This document shows, in pieces, positions 46,301 through 55,148 of a stretch of 64,000 nucleotides of DNA (within the stretch, counting starts at the first letter, position 1; every line of letters starts with the position of its first letter). Origin of the DNA: Parapristionchus giblindavisi (lineage: Eukaryota; Nematoda; Chromadorea; Rhabditida; Diplogasteridae); contig CALSFV010000211.1 of NCBI GenBank assembly GCA_943737045.1, forward strand, positions 1,644,501 through 1,708,500. The letters run 5' to 3'. The translations under genes and the position numbers were made by a program. Below the pieces are notes generated by a model. It was given only the letters and a program-made list of their open reading frames with translations, was not told the origin of the DNA and did no database searches.

Positions 46301-46554
46301 CGATAGATTGTGCGGTTTACAGTAGTATACTGTAGATTTTACGGTAGATTTCTAGGTGTACGGTAACATACTGTACCTTGTAAGGTGTACGGTAGTATAC
46401 TGCAGATTGTATACTGTAGTTGGCTCAATGTGGCATACTGTAGGTGGCGAGTCTAACAAGTACTAATGGTGTATCCCTCTTGCAGACTGCCGGCCTTGTC
46501 TCCGCTTTCATCAAGGCTCGAGCTCGAATCGCGGAGTACAGTAAGATGAAGTGA
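40340..46554 (+). CDS. RFC5: Replication factor C subunit 5 (clamp-loader small subunit)
   Basis: Small AAA+ subunit of the RFC complex, which loads PCNA onto primed DNA in the nucleus. Exons: 40340-40436, 40813-40875, 41000-41064, 41565-41687, 42136-42206, 42585-42708, 44064-44183, 45050-45179, 45953-46047, 46218-46292, 46486-46554. They total 1032 nt, 343 residues, close to human RFC5. Visible motifs: N-terminal LPWVEKYRPQ, Walker A GPPGTGKT, LELNASDDRG, Walker B VILDEADAMT, sensor-1 ICNYLSNI and the clamp-loader SRC motif IQSRCTRFRF, then the C-terminal collar domain. ATG 40340 starts the conserved region and follows a possible acceptor AATTTAAG. Introns are full of MITEs, including 41337-41517, 41864-42046, 42319-42522, 44213-44405, 44425-44628 and 45234-45437. 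All exons are in frame, so it looks functional. Confidence 0.95.
41116..41226. mobile_element. TTAA hairpin MITE in RFC5 intron 3
   Basis: 111-bp hairpin flanked by TTAA (41112-41115, 41227-41230), same family as 2238-2356. Tip ACTCTCACAGAG, arms CACCCCAGG/TTGGGGTG. Confidence 0.75.
41337..41517. mobile_element. CATACATTTTC MITE, TSD GTTTCAAT
   Basis: 181 bp, perfect 8-bp direct repeats GTTTCAAT at 41329-41336 and 41518-41525. The interior repeats GACCCACTATATA words. In RFC5 intron 3. Confidence 0.92.
41864..42046. mobile_element. CATACGTGGGC MITE, TSD AATTGACC
   Basis: 183 bp with ends CATACGTGGGC/GCCCACGTATG and perfect 8-bp direct repeats AATTGACC at 41856-41863 and 42047-42054. The interior has CCCCCGATTTT runs. 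In RFC5 intron 4. A relic is at 15268-15375. Confidence 0.92.
42319..42522. mobile_element. CATAGGTCGAA MITE, 4-repeat form, TSD CTTATAAT
   Basis: 204 bp with perfect 8-bp direct repeats CTTATAAT (42311-42318, 42523-42530). Four units of about 40 bp with TCAAAATGCGGTCAGG. In RFC5 intron 5. Confidence 0.92.
43415..43634. mobile_element. Foldback MITE in RFC5 intron 6
   Basis: Inverted arms starting TGTGGTGTTAAAATCTTGTA and ending in the inverse, rich in CTTGTAAAAGTAG. Related to the AATGTGGTGTTAATTTCTTG repeat at 4140-4210 and 4540. Just upstream (about 43208-43323) is another hairpin with GGAGCGTTGCCTC/GAGGTTACGCTCC ends that interrupts a CATACATTTTC-type element. Confidence 0.65.
43905..44063 (+). 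repeat. 31-bp tandem repeat containing the exon 7 acceptor of RFC5
   Basis: About five units of ATTGATTTATCGATTGATGC plus ATCTCAGG, running directly into exon 7 at 44064. Three units read ATCTCAG exactly or with one change, so the true 3' splice site is the last of several near-identical copies. Confidence 0.8.
44213..44405. mobile_element. CATACATTTTC MITE, TSD AATTTAAA
   Basis: 193 bp with perfect 8-bp direct repeats AATTTAAA (44205-44212, 44406-44413), 21 bp into RFC5 intron 7. Confidence 0.9.
44425..44628. mobile_element. CATAGGTCGAA MITE, 4-repeat form
   Basis: 204 bp, inverted relative to 42319. Flanks AATATACC and AATATAGA agree at six of eight bases. It sits next to the preceding MITE. 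Confidence 0.85.
45217..45627. mobile_element. CATACGTGGGC element split by a CATAGGTCGAA element
   Basis: The outer element starts CATACGTGGGC at about 45217 and ends near 45627 (GCCAACGTATG). The inner element is 45234-45437 (204 bp) with perfect 8-bp direct repeats AACCTTTG at 45226-45233 and 45438-45445. The nesting gives an order of insertion. Confidence 0.88.
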
Positions 46555-46794
46555 TTACGGTAGATCAGACTACCGTATACTCGATTCACATTACGGTAGA
46601 TCAGACTACCGTATGCTATGTTAAGATTCCTTCATCCTGATTCATTTGCTTACTGTTTGTACACATGCACTTTGCTCAACTTGTTTCATGCTCTCATATC
46701 GATTGATTACTGTCACTGATGTATTAACGGTTTTTCCGGTAGTATTTCTATATCTTATCCTTCCATCTCTTACTGTTTATTATTCCCTCTTTAC

Positions 46795-46900
46795 CAGGTC
46801 ATCTTGATACTCGTATATTGCGATAAATGATCTCTATGTGTTTTTTTTTGTTATTGCTGATGATATCCTAACTTGGTTCGAATCCAGGATTTTACTGTAT
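46795..46900 (+). repeat. 3'-flank repeat shared by RFC5 and MED30
   Basis: 46795-46828 (CAGGTCATCTTGATACTCGT, ATATTGCGATAAAT) resembles 52341-52380 (CAGGTATCCATGTTGGATGC, TCGTATATTTCGATAAAT). Each is followed some 45-60 bp later by a B-box-like word (GGTTCGAATCCAGGA; GGTTCAAGACCAG) and ACTGTAT. They lie 240 and 360 bp past the stop codons. It could be a dispersed tRNA-related repeat or a shared 3'-end signal. Confidence 0.5.
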
Positions 46901-47020
46901 TTTATGAGTATACTGTATTTTATAAGTATACTGTATTTCACGAGTACACTGTATGATTACGGTATTCCGTATGACTACGGTAGTTGTACGGTATCCTGCA
47001 ATTTCGGATGATTAAATTCC

Positions 47021-47027
47021 GTTTCAG
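47021..47027 (+). promoter_or_regulatory. Probable trans-splice acceptor of MED30
   Basis: GTTTCAG lies 26 bp before the MED30 ATG and 473 bp after the RFC5 stop. With no upstream exon in sight, a spliced-leader acceptor is the simplest reading. An ordinary 5' UTR intron is the alternative. Confidence 0.5.
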
Positions 47028-47053
47028 CCCATCCTCCCGTTGCGTCTGCCGGC

Positions 47054-49224
47054 ATGAACAACCAGGGAGCTGGAATGAATGTCAGTTGTCACTTTTAATG
47101 TTATTATTATTAGTATTTTTATCATGCATTGCCATACCATACATTTTCGGTACCCTCACCGAATTATAATATAATATACTTTATGCGGTGCGAATTATTT
47201 TTATATAGTGGACCGATTGAGAAAAATCGTTATTTTTCGCTTAAATTGTAATCTTTCACATAAAAATGAGCTTTATATAGTGGGTCGAGCCTGAAAATTA
47301 GCCGAATATAGTGGGTCAATCCTCACATTGTGAGGTTATGAAAATGTATGAATGTAAGTTGTCACTTTCAATATTATTATTAGTATTTTTATCATACATT
47401 GCCATACCCTCGCAGGGCGAGGATTGACCCACTATATAAGGCCCATTTTAGGCCACTTGATAAAAAATGTGGCTAAAAATGACGATTTTTATGCGAAAAT
47501 AACGAATTTTGTGAATCACCCCACCCTATTTCGGGGGGAAAAATCTTGCTCCAGGTTGTACATATATTCGCTGAGCGAACTATTTTGCGTTCACGAGCAG
47601 AGTGGAACTTTATACAATACATGCATAATATTAACCCTTTCCTCGTGAAAATGTTAGCTTCATTGCACTCCAAACAGCAGCATTTTGCAGTACCCCCAAG
47701 GCCAGGGAGGCCAGCCACAGGCGGGAGGAGCGGGGCCTGGCCAGCCAGGGCAGCAGTATGCCCCACCACAGGGCCAACCGGGACCCGGTCAGCAGTTCCC
47801 CCAGCAGGGGTACTATGCCGGTTAGTTGATATAATAATAATAATAGTAATAATAATAATAATAGTAATAATAATAGGTTGCAGTAACTACATAGAAACGC
47901 CATGACGCAGATAATATTTATGTTTTACACTATCGAAAAACCGTGCATGCATATCACCTACGTACATTTTATTTAATGCTATCTTAATTCGCGCATTAAG
48001 AGAGTTTTGTGCAAATTTAACTCGATCAATTTAAAACGAATTTTTTTTAAATTCCCAAATTTGCAAAATATAAGAAAATGGTCGATTTCTTACTATTAGT
48101 GGCTGGCGACAGACGTTTTAAATTCTATTATATTAAATAGATATAATATTAATTAATTGATTAATTACCTTTCAGGCTACAACTCTGGAGTGGCCCCGGG
48201 CGCGCAAATGTACGGAAACAGTCCACAGGTAGATCAATCGATAGATAAATCCAGACGTCAATTATCGATTGATAAATTACAGTATGCCCGGGGCAACGTC
48301 GGTCCACCGGCACAAGGCGCGAGTGGCGGACAAGGATATGGAGGTTACTATCAGGTGAGGGGGTACTGTAGTCTTTGCGGTTAGGCATACTGTAGTCGTC
48401 GGTTTGGGATACTGTAGTCTTTGCGTTTATGCATACTGTAGTCGTCTGTTAGGGATACTGTATGCAACCGATAATCGATTTTATGACTGATCTTCGTGCA
48501 TTGCAGGGTCCGTCGACTGGGCCACAGTACATGTGAGTTTCATGTTTCATCGTGTATTTGATGAGCTCGTAATGTCGTAGGCTATTGCTACCACTGCTCT
48601 CGATAATGGACCCCATGAGGCACATGCATTTCGCCCTGCAATCTCAGGCCGTATGCGTGAACGTAGACAAATTGTCTGTAAACGTGACGGCACAAGCGTG
48701 GATGAGGCCGTTTGCCCATAGATCCCACTACGCTTGTGACGTCTCCATAGGTCGAATAGCTAGGTTATCGGTTTTCAAAATCCGGTCAGGTTTTTCGAAT
48801 TTTTACGCAAATTTGGCTCGAAATCCGGTCATGCTTGGGGTACTTTGTAACATACTTTTCGACCCATGAACAACAACACCACTTTACAGGCAGCAGGGGC
48901 AGCCGCAGCCTGCCGGAGGCCAGCCACAACCTGCCGGAGGCCAGCCACAGGCGGCTGTGTATCCCGGAATGCAGGTGCGTGTGGTTGTGTGTTATGCGCT
49001 GGGCAAAAATCATGAAAATCAGCGAAAACTCGCCTCGTTTTGCACAGACTCTCTAGTATCTTTGTCGTTTCGTTTCCGTGCCTTTTCTGGCTTTCGAACA
49101 CCACATTAGAGGATCAAATTAAACATAATACGAGTGTTTTTTGCCATTAAATTGTTATTCATAGATCTACGTTCCCCTCTTGCTGCAAATCCTCTGCGAC
49201 ACACTAAAACGAGCAACATTATTA

Positions 49225-49266
<42 letters not shown>

Positions 49267-51978
49267 TTGCAGCAGCAGCCGCCCCAACAAGCGGTCGCTC
49301 CTCCTCCTTCCCAGCCAGGACAACAACAACAACAGCCAGCATTCGCTGGAGCTTTAGCTGGAGCTGTTGGCGGAGCTCCGCCGCCCAATACCTCGTTCGG
49401 CCTCACGCCCACCTACACCACGACTGGAGCTCCGGGAGCTCTCGCTGGAGCTCAAGCCTATGTCCCGCCACCGACCGCCGGCGGTCTGCCAGGCTCCAGC
49501 GGCACCATGAACTTTGGCGGCACTGTGCCCGCGCCGACGACCATGGGCGTGGTACGGTATTTGATCTTTGAACTTTGGATCCGATCATTGATCATTGATC
49601 TTTGGATCCGATCATTGAACTTTGATCTTTGGATCAGAACATTGATCGATCTATTTTGATAAAATATTTCAGATGTCCACCCATCCGATCGCACAGCAGC
49701 CACGCGTTAGTTTAGGCTCTGTGCAAAAGTTGCGAAAAGAAAGGAAAAGAGAGAAATACTCTCCTCGTTTTGCGCACTCTCTCGCCTATTTTTCTTTTCT
49801 TTTCGTTACTTTTGAACAACACATAACTATAGTTTTGTGCAATCAGTGTGGTGTGCCAGTGCTGTCGGAATGTTGCTAGATTAGACTGATCTTTGATCTT
49901 TGATCTTTGATCTATTGATGGAGCCTGAAATTGCAGCAGCCTTCGAGTGGGCCGGTAGCAGGAGGAGGTCACATGGGCCCGACCACCACGATGCCTGCTG
50001 GCTCGGCTGCGCCCTCTACCGCCATGCCTGCAGCATCATCAGCGATGCCCGGTGCTGCGCAGCCTCAGCAGCAGCAGCAGGCCTCGTCGTCCTCGGCTAC
50101 CGCAACCAAGCAGGTGCCGAATCCCTACTCGGCGGAAGTGCTCAATCATCTGGAGAAGTGAGTGCAATATCGATTGATTGATTGCTTGATTAATAATAAT
50201 ATTTATACGTATTCATGAATAAAGAATGAAACGTGTGATGATGAAAGAGTGGAGTGATTATGAATATGGTAACGAGAACGATAATGAATTACTCGGGATG
50301 TTTGATTAACCTTGTGATTTAATTTATTCTAATTTATCTACGCCCGAGACGCAACGAGACATGTGGTAACCAAGGAGGGGGAAATGTGATAAAATATCGA
50401 TATTATCGATTGGTTTTGTTGATTATTGATTGCTCAACCGATCAGCATATTTCAGGTATTCGGTTCCGGATCTGTGCGCAATAGGTCGTGAACTGGTTGC
50501 TGATCTCAACTACAGGTTGTTGTTTTAAAATTTGATCTTTGAAATGATATTTGATCTTTGATCTTTGAAATGATATTTGAGTTAAATTTGATCTCTGAAA
50601 TGATATTTGATCTTTGATCTTTAAAATGATATTTGACTTGTATTGTAGGACGTCAGTGCTGTGCCACACGCTCAAGTCAGTCAGCGAGCGCAAGCCGTAC
50701 CAGTTCGCGCCTGAGCCACAGCTGGAGTGAGTTGTTGTTTATTTATTTATTTATTTATTCTATCGAATATAATTATAAGAGGTGATATGTATAAAAGTGT
50801 GATAAAAAATAAAGTGATAAACTGTTATTCTTCTGTAATAGTTTATCACTTTATCAAGATTGACAAACAATATTAACTTGTAAGCTGTGTTTCCACTGAA
50901 TCTGAAGTGTCGTAAAATGGAATCTTCTTTCTTTAATCATTCTTCTTTCATATTTTTATTTCTATTAGGTATTATGATCCTCATGATCTGTATTCTTCTA
51001 TGCTATCTGTGAAACGCAGATTCACCGGGTGTTGTACGCTCTATTTTTATCAAACACCATCATCGCTAGACATAAATAAATAAATTATTATTACTATTCT
51101 CAAACACTGCCATTTCAGCTACTGCCAGATGCTGCTGAAGAAGATCGTCGAGATCCGTCTGCGCATCGAGAGCAACATGCCCAAGGTATACTACGTTGGT
51201 CTGCTTGTTGATCGTGAACTAACTTTTATATCCTCATCCAGAAGCGCATCACCGCTGACGATTTCATCGAGATGATGCGCGAGCCCGGCGAACCGGTCGT
51301 GTCGGCGCGAGTCAGGGAGCAGGAGGTAGTTATTGATTTTTTTTTTTAAATTATCGATTATTGATTTTCTAAATTAGATTTGTGATTTTCCTGATCTCTT
51401 GTCACTGTCATGCGATGATGCACACTCTAATCTGAGAGTTTGTCAACCTGGTTATTTCGTGTTGCGCTCTTTTGTGATAAACTGTATTGAGAGTGATCTA
51501 ACAATAAAACTACGTATTGTAAGTTGATCAAATCTAAATATTGAATGCTCAATTGACTAATTGTTTGATTGATTGATTTATTGATTTATAGGAGATGTTC
51601 GCGGCGAATCGCGAGAAGCTCATCACGCTGTCGTCCGATCTGAAGATGCTCGACTGGCTGGCGCAGGTGGCCGATCCTTCCCATCTCAAGAAGACTGACG
51701 CCCTCAAGACTACCAAGGTATGCAAATCGATATGGCCTACCGTATCCGGCGAATAGGCTACGGTAGATCATTAGGTGGTTTAGAGACTGTCAATCGATGT
51801 CCTACATGATCTAGCGTAGTCCATGAGGTGGAGCAGGGGTTATGGTGGGTAATTGATGATATTGAAGTGGGTATACGGTGGTATGGGGTAGTCCATATTG
51901 GATTATTGATTTATGGCTGGATTACGGTAGTTGTCGTTACAGGAGCGCGAGCGCGAACGTGAGAATCGACCAATGTAA
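47054..51978 (+). CDS. MED30: Mediator complex subunit 30-like protein
   Basis: Subunit of the Mediator coactivator that bridges activators and RNA polymerase II. Exons: 47054-47080, 47691-47820, 48176-48228, 48283-48354, 48507-48532, 48890-48974, 49273-49551, 49673-49705, 49937-50157, 50456-50515, 50649-50726, 51119-51185, 51242-51325, 51592-51717, 51943-51978. All phases join, giving 458 residues. The first two-thirds are low-complexity Q/P/G/A (for example PQPAGGQPQPAGGQPQ). The C-terminal third is the MED30-like helical part: LCAIGRELVADLNYRTSVLC, a short linker, then LDYCQMLLKKIVEIRLRIES and REKLITLSSDLKMLDWLAQV. Human MED30 is about 178 residues without the long N-terminus. The 33-nt exon 8 is in frame and could be skipped. 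Exon 7 abuts a (TTA)n tract. Confidence 0.78.
48746..48868. mobile_element. CATAGGTCGAA MITE, 2-repeat form, in MED30 intron 5
   Basis: 123-bp member of the family whose other members are 161 and 204 bp, so internal unit number varies from two to four. It ends 21 bp before the exon 6 acceptor. No clear target duplication. Confidence 0.8.
49215..49264 (+). repeat. (TTA)n tract at the MED30 exon 7 acceptor
   Basis: About 15 TTA units run to 8 bp before the exon 7 splice site, acting as the polypyrimidine-poor upstream stretch. Similar (TTA/ATT)n tracts abut the RFC5 exon 10 acceptor (46197-46217) and precede RFC5 exon 6. Confidence 0.8.
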
Positions 51979-52441
51979 TGTGATGATGATTCTATCTGTT
52001 GAGTATCTACTCTATTCCCATGTATATTGATTATTTTTTTATGTTCGATTTATTTGTATGTTATTGTTTGATTGAAGATGGAGAAGTTCATTGGGTAATT
52101 TTATTGAAAGATTTAATTGATTGAATTGAAAGGTCGTATTGATTGTCCAGAAATATTTTAGTGATTGAATTGAAAGGTCTTACTATGTTGTCATTCTTTG
52201 TAAGTAGTATTCAGTGTTGATGTAGTATATGGTTTTTTTGCATTCGAATTGAAATATTGATCGATTATCGATTTCTCACTGTCATTATTGATTGATCTAT
52301 ATCTTTTCCTGTTCATTCTTACCGTATCTTTCCCATTTTATCAGGTATCCATGTTGGATGCTCGTATATTTCGATAAATATTGAGCGTTTGTGCGCTGTT
52401 GTTGGTGCGATCATGACTGGTTCAAGACCAGATACTGTATC

Positions 52442-52477
<36 letters not shown>

Positions 52478-52540
52478 GATGGAGAAGTGAATTGAGTAAT
52501 TGCATTGAAAGATCTTATTGATTGAATCGAAAGATTTTAT

Positions 52541-52549
52541 TGGCTCCAG
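52541..52549 (+). promoter_or_regulatory. Probable trans-splice acceptor of MRPS17
   Basis: TGGCTCCAG ends one base before the MRPS17 ATG (52551). Such a tiny 5' UTR is expected for spliced-leader addition, and no upstream exon is evident in the 572-bp gap after MED30. Confidence 0.55.
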
Positions 52550-52550
52550 G

Positions 52551-54727
52551 ATGACCCACCGTACGAACGTGATCGCGTCCAAGGTCGGCAGGGAGATTCT
52601 GCTCGGGAAGGTGGTGCAGATGACGACGATTGGCATCGAGCGAATCCCATGTGCTATGGTGAGTGCTGTGAAGAACGTAGGAGAAAATATATTAAAGGAT
52701 ATGAAACGGCGCTGCACGTATGCACTACAGAAACTACTGCTGGTGCTATGGTGGCGTGTGCACAGCAGCGTTTCGAGAACAAGAGTGCTATGTTATTTGA
52801 AAACGGAATCACAATATCCTCACTCCCGCCGAAGTATTTTGCTTAACATTTGGCGAAATGGTAGACTTACATGTCTACTTCATGCGAAAATGATAAGTGC
52901 ACTTTGAGTTTTGAATTATCAGAGGTACATTAATCTACCGTAGCGTAGAGTAGTTTTGAATTACCAGTCGTTGTGAAAATCTCCGCCTCATATATCCACT
53001 GGATATAGGAGAATACTGAGGATAAACTAAGGGTTCCGGTGGTGAAACTCACTTACACCATAAAAACTATCATGAACTGATGCTATTTAATCGATAAATC
53101 TCTTTCATTCAGGTCCGCGCCCAAATGAACGAGTTCAACATGTACCTCAAGAAGTACTTTGCGCGCAGTTTCGACTTTTGGGCGATCGATCGTCATTCAG
53201 TGGTAAGTGGTCAAGCAATCGATATTATTCAATCAATCGATATTGGTCAGTCAATCGATATTGATCTATCAATCGATATTGATCAATCAATCGTTATATC
53301 AAGCGTACGTGGACATGTTCCTCATAAAACATGTACGGAGTGCTGTAAATCTGCGAGTGGCTGGCTGTAAAAGCAAAATACTGATGTTTTTTTTTTCAAA
53401 TTCATCGTAAGAAGTGATGTCCAATACGGGTACTTCCTGTTTCAGGGTGGTCTCGGCGATACCGTACTCATTCGTCAGCTGGACGAATCCCAGCGACCAT
53501 CTGAGAGCGTCTCCCATCGGGTCGAGAAGGTCGTCTTCAAATACGGTATGATAATATCATTGGCAGACCTCACAAGCCGTATGCAAGAACCGTTCTCCAG
53601 GAAAACGTCATTACGTCATTAGCATAGGCGGAGGCGTTTTCCAAAAATCCTCCGCCTACGCTAATGACGTCACATTTTCCTCGGAAAACGGTTTTCCCGT
53701 TGTTCTTGCATACGGCCACACACGGCGGCTCAATGATAGTAACTAAGGAGCTCCCGCAATCTCAAACTGAGTATCGCAAACTGAGGGATCCTCCCGGCGC
53801 GAAAGTTAGATACGATATGAATGAGCGCTGTTCGCCATACGAACGCTTTAGACTAGAGCCATCATCGAGTTTTACGAGTTGCGACACATGCTGAGATGGC
53901 TTAGTGGCTAAAGCTTTTGTGTGGCGATCCGAACCTCGTGTGTTCGAATCCCGCCCGGTGCAAATCAACTTTGCTGATTTTTCATAGTGCGGGAGGCTTC
54001 AAGTCAAAGTTAAATGTAGGAGTTGCCCTCCAATGAACCGCCGTGCCACAGTACCAAATGTACACCGAGGCATGGAGAGACACCCCGACTAATCAGTCGT
54101 TTAGCGGCGACCGTTCTTGCCCTCACCAATGATTCTGTGCTTAGTAAGCCTGAATTCCTTCACAAAACCTTGGCTATTGATTTTTACGTGCAGAATTGGG
54201 TTCTCTTGAAATATTCATTATTTTTTCACCTGTTCTGGCCCGTCGAAAGACTATAATATAAGTAATTTTCAAGCTTGTGGTTTGCGATGTTTCATGATGT
54301 TTATTTGTAAAAGTTCATTTCGAAAAAAATAGTGTTAACTGATTTGTTGTCCTTTATATAACAACATGTCCGTAATCGGCCGTATCAAACGTTACATCAC
54401 AAGCGTGGATGTTTGACAAACGCCTCCTTGTGACAAACGGTCTGTCACCGTTTATCAATGCCCATACTAATATTGATTGTAATAATGCTGCAGGCAACAT
54501 TATCGATCCGGTGACGGGCAAACGCGTGATCTCGGGCACGTTCAGCGATGAGATGGAACTGAAGAAGAAACTGGTGGAGGAGATTGTGGATGAGCCATTC
54601 CAAGAAGTAATCGATATCGATAGATAACGGTAATTAGCGGCTATCGTTGCAGGACGCGCTGCTGTTCGAAGAGCGACGCACCCTCCAATCGAGAAGACTG
54701 ACGGAAGCGCGCGAGAGTAGTGTCTAA
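52551..54727 (+). CDS. MRPS17: Mitochondrial small ribosomal subunit protein uS17m
   Basis: Protein of the mitochondrial ribosome small subunit; the S17 family has an OB-fold that binds small-subunit rRNA. Exons: 52551-52658, 53113-53202, 53446-53545, 54494-54606, 54653-54727, total 486 nt, 161 residues. The family pattern is visible: LLGKVVQMTTIG near the start, MYLKKYFARSFDFWAIDRHS, the GDTVLIRQLDES loop (equivalent to bacterial GDxVxIxExRPxS), SHRVEKVVFKYGNIIDP and a charged helical tail. The tail is longer than in bacterial S17, as usual for the mitochondrial form. Intron 3 holds a MITE and a tRNA-derived repeat. Exons 4 and 5 are duplicated twice in P3 (31826-32062 and 34296-34532). The gene itself reads intact. 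Confidence 0.9.
53576..53716. mobile_element. TIR element GCCGTATGCAAGAAC in MRPS17 intron 3
   Basis: 141 bp with perfect 15-bp inverted ends GCCGTATGCAAGAAC and inner inverted AATGACGT/GGCGGAGG blocks. Diverged relatives with TGACGTCAC and CGTAGGCGG words are at about 32100-32190, 34170-34260 and 48650-48740. Confidence 0.75.
53890..53961 (+). repeat. tRNA-derived SINE head in MRPS17 intron 3
   Basis: A-box TGGCTTAGTGGC (53897-53908) and B-box GTTCGAATCCC (about 53942-53952) at tRNA spacing, followed by about 200 bp of non-tRNA sequence (GCGGGAGGCTTCAAGTC and on to about 54170) that could be a SINE body. No other copy of the body is in the window. Confidence 0.55.
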
Positions 54728-55148
54728 TGTGAGAGAGTGACAGAGATATAGAGATTTCAATCGATAATGTTTTTTTCCAAAGAAAAGAAAAAAATGCAAA
54801 GCAAACTCTTCGTTTCAGACACTTTCTCGCTTTTTCTTTTCCTTTCTTTTCGAGACCATACTTTAGATTGTTGTAGGATATATCACGATTGTTTTGTTTT
54901 TTTTTGCCATTGAATTATTGTTCATAGATGTCAGTCTTTTTCAATTGTGTTTTGTCTTTGATAAACACTGATTTTTTTCAACAATTGTTCTTTTTTTGTA
55001 TTTCTACGATCAACCGAGTATGATTCTAGCCTATGTGATATCTTGTATATGTGCTGAAATTGCTGACGAAGAAGTTATTTATTTATTGATTGATTTTAGT
55101 GGTTTATTGATTGATTTTGGTGGTTTATTGATTGCAATTCGCCGAGAA

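Noticed and set aside
48001..48175. Possible extra MED30 exon between exons 2 and 3
   Set aside because: The stretch is AT-rich with stops in all frames, and exons 2 and 3 already join in phase.
52659..53112. Longer MRPS17 exon reading into intron 1
   Set aside because: The open frame past 52658 has no S17 similarity, whereas the donor GTGAGT at 52659 joins in frame to the conserved exon at 53113.
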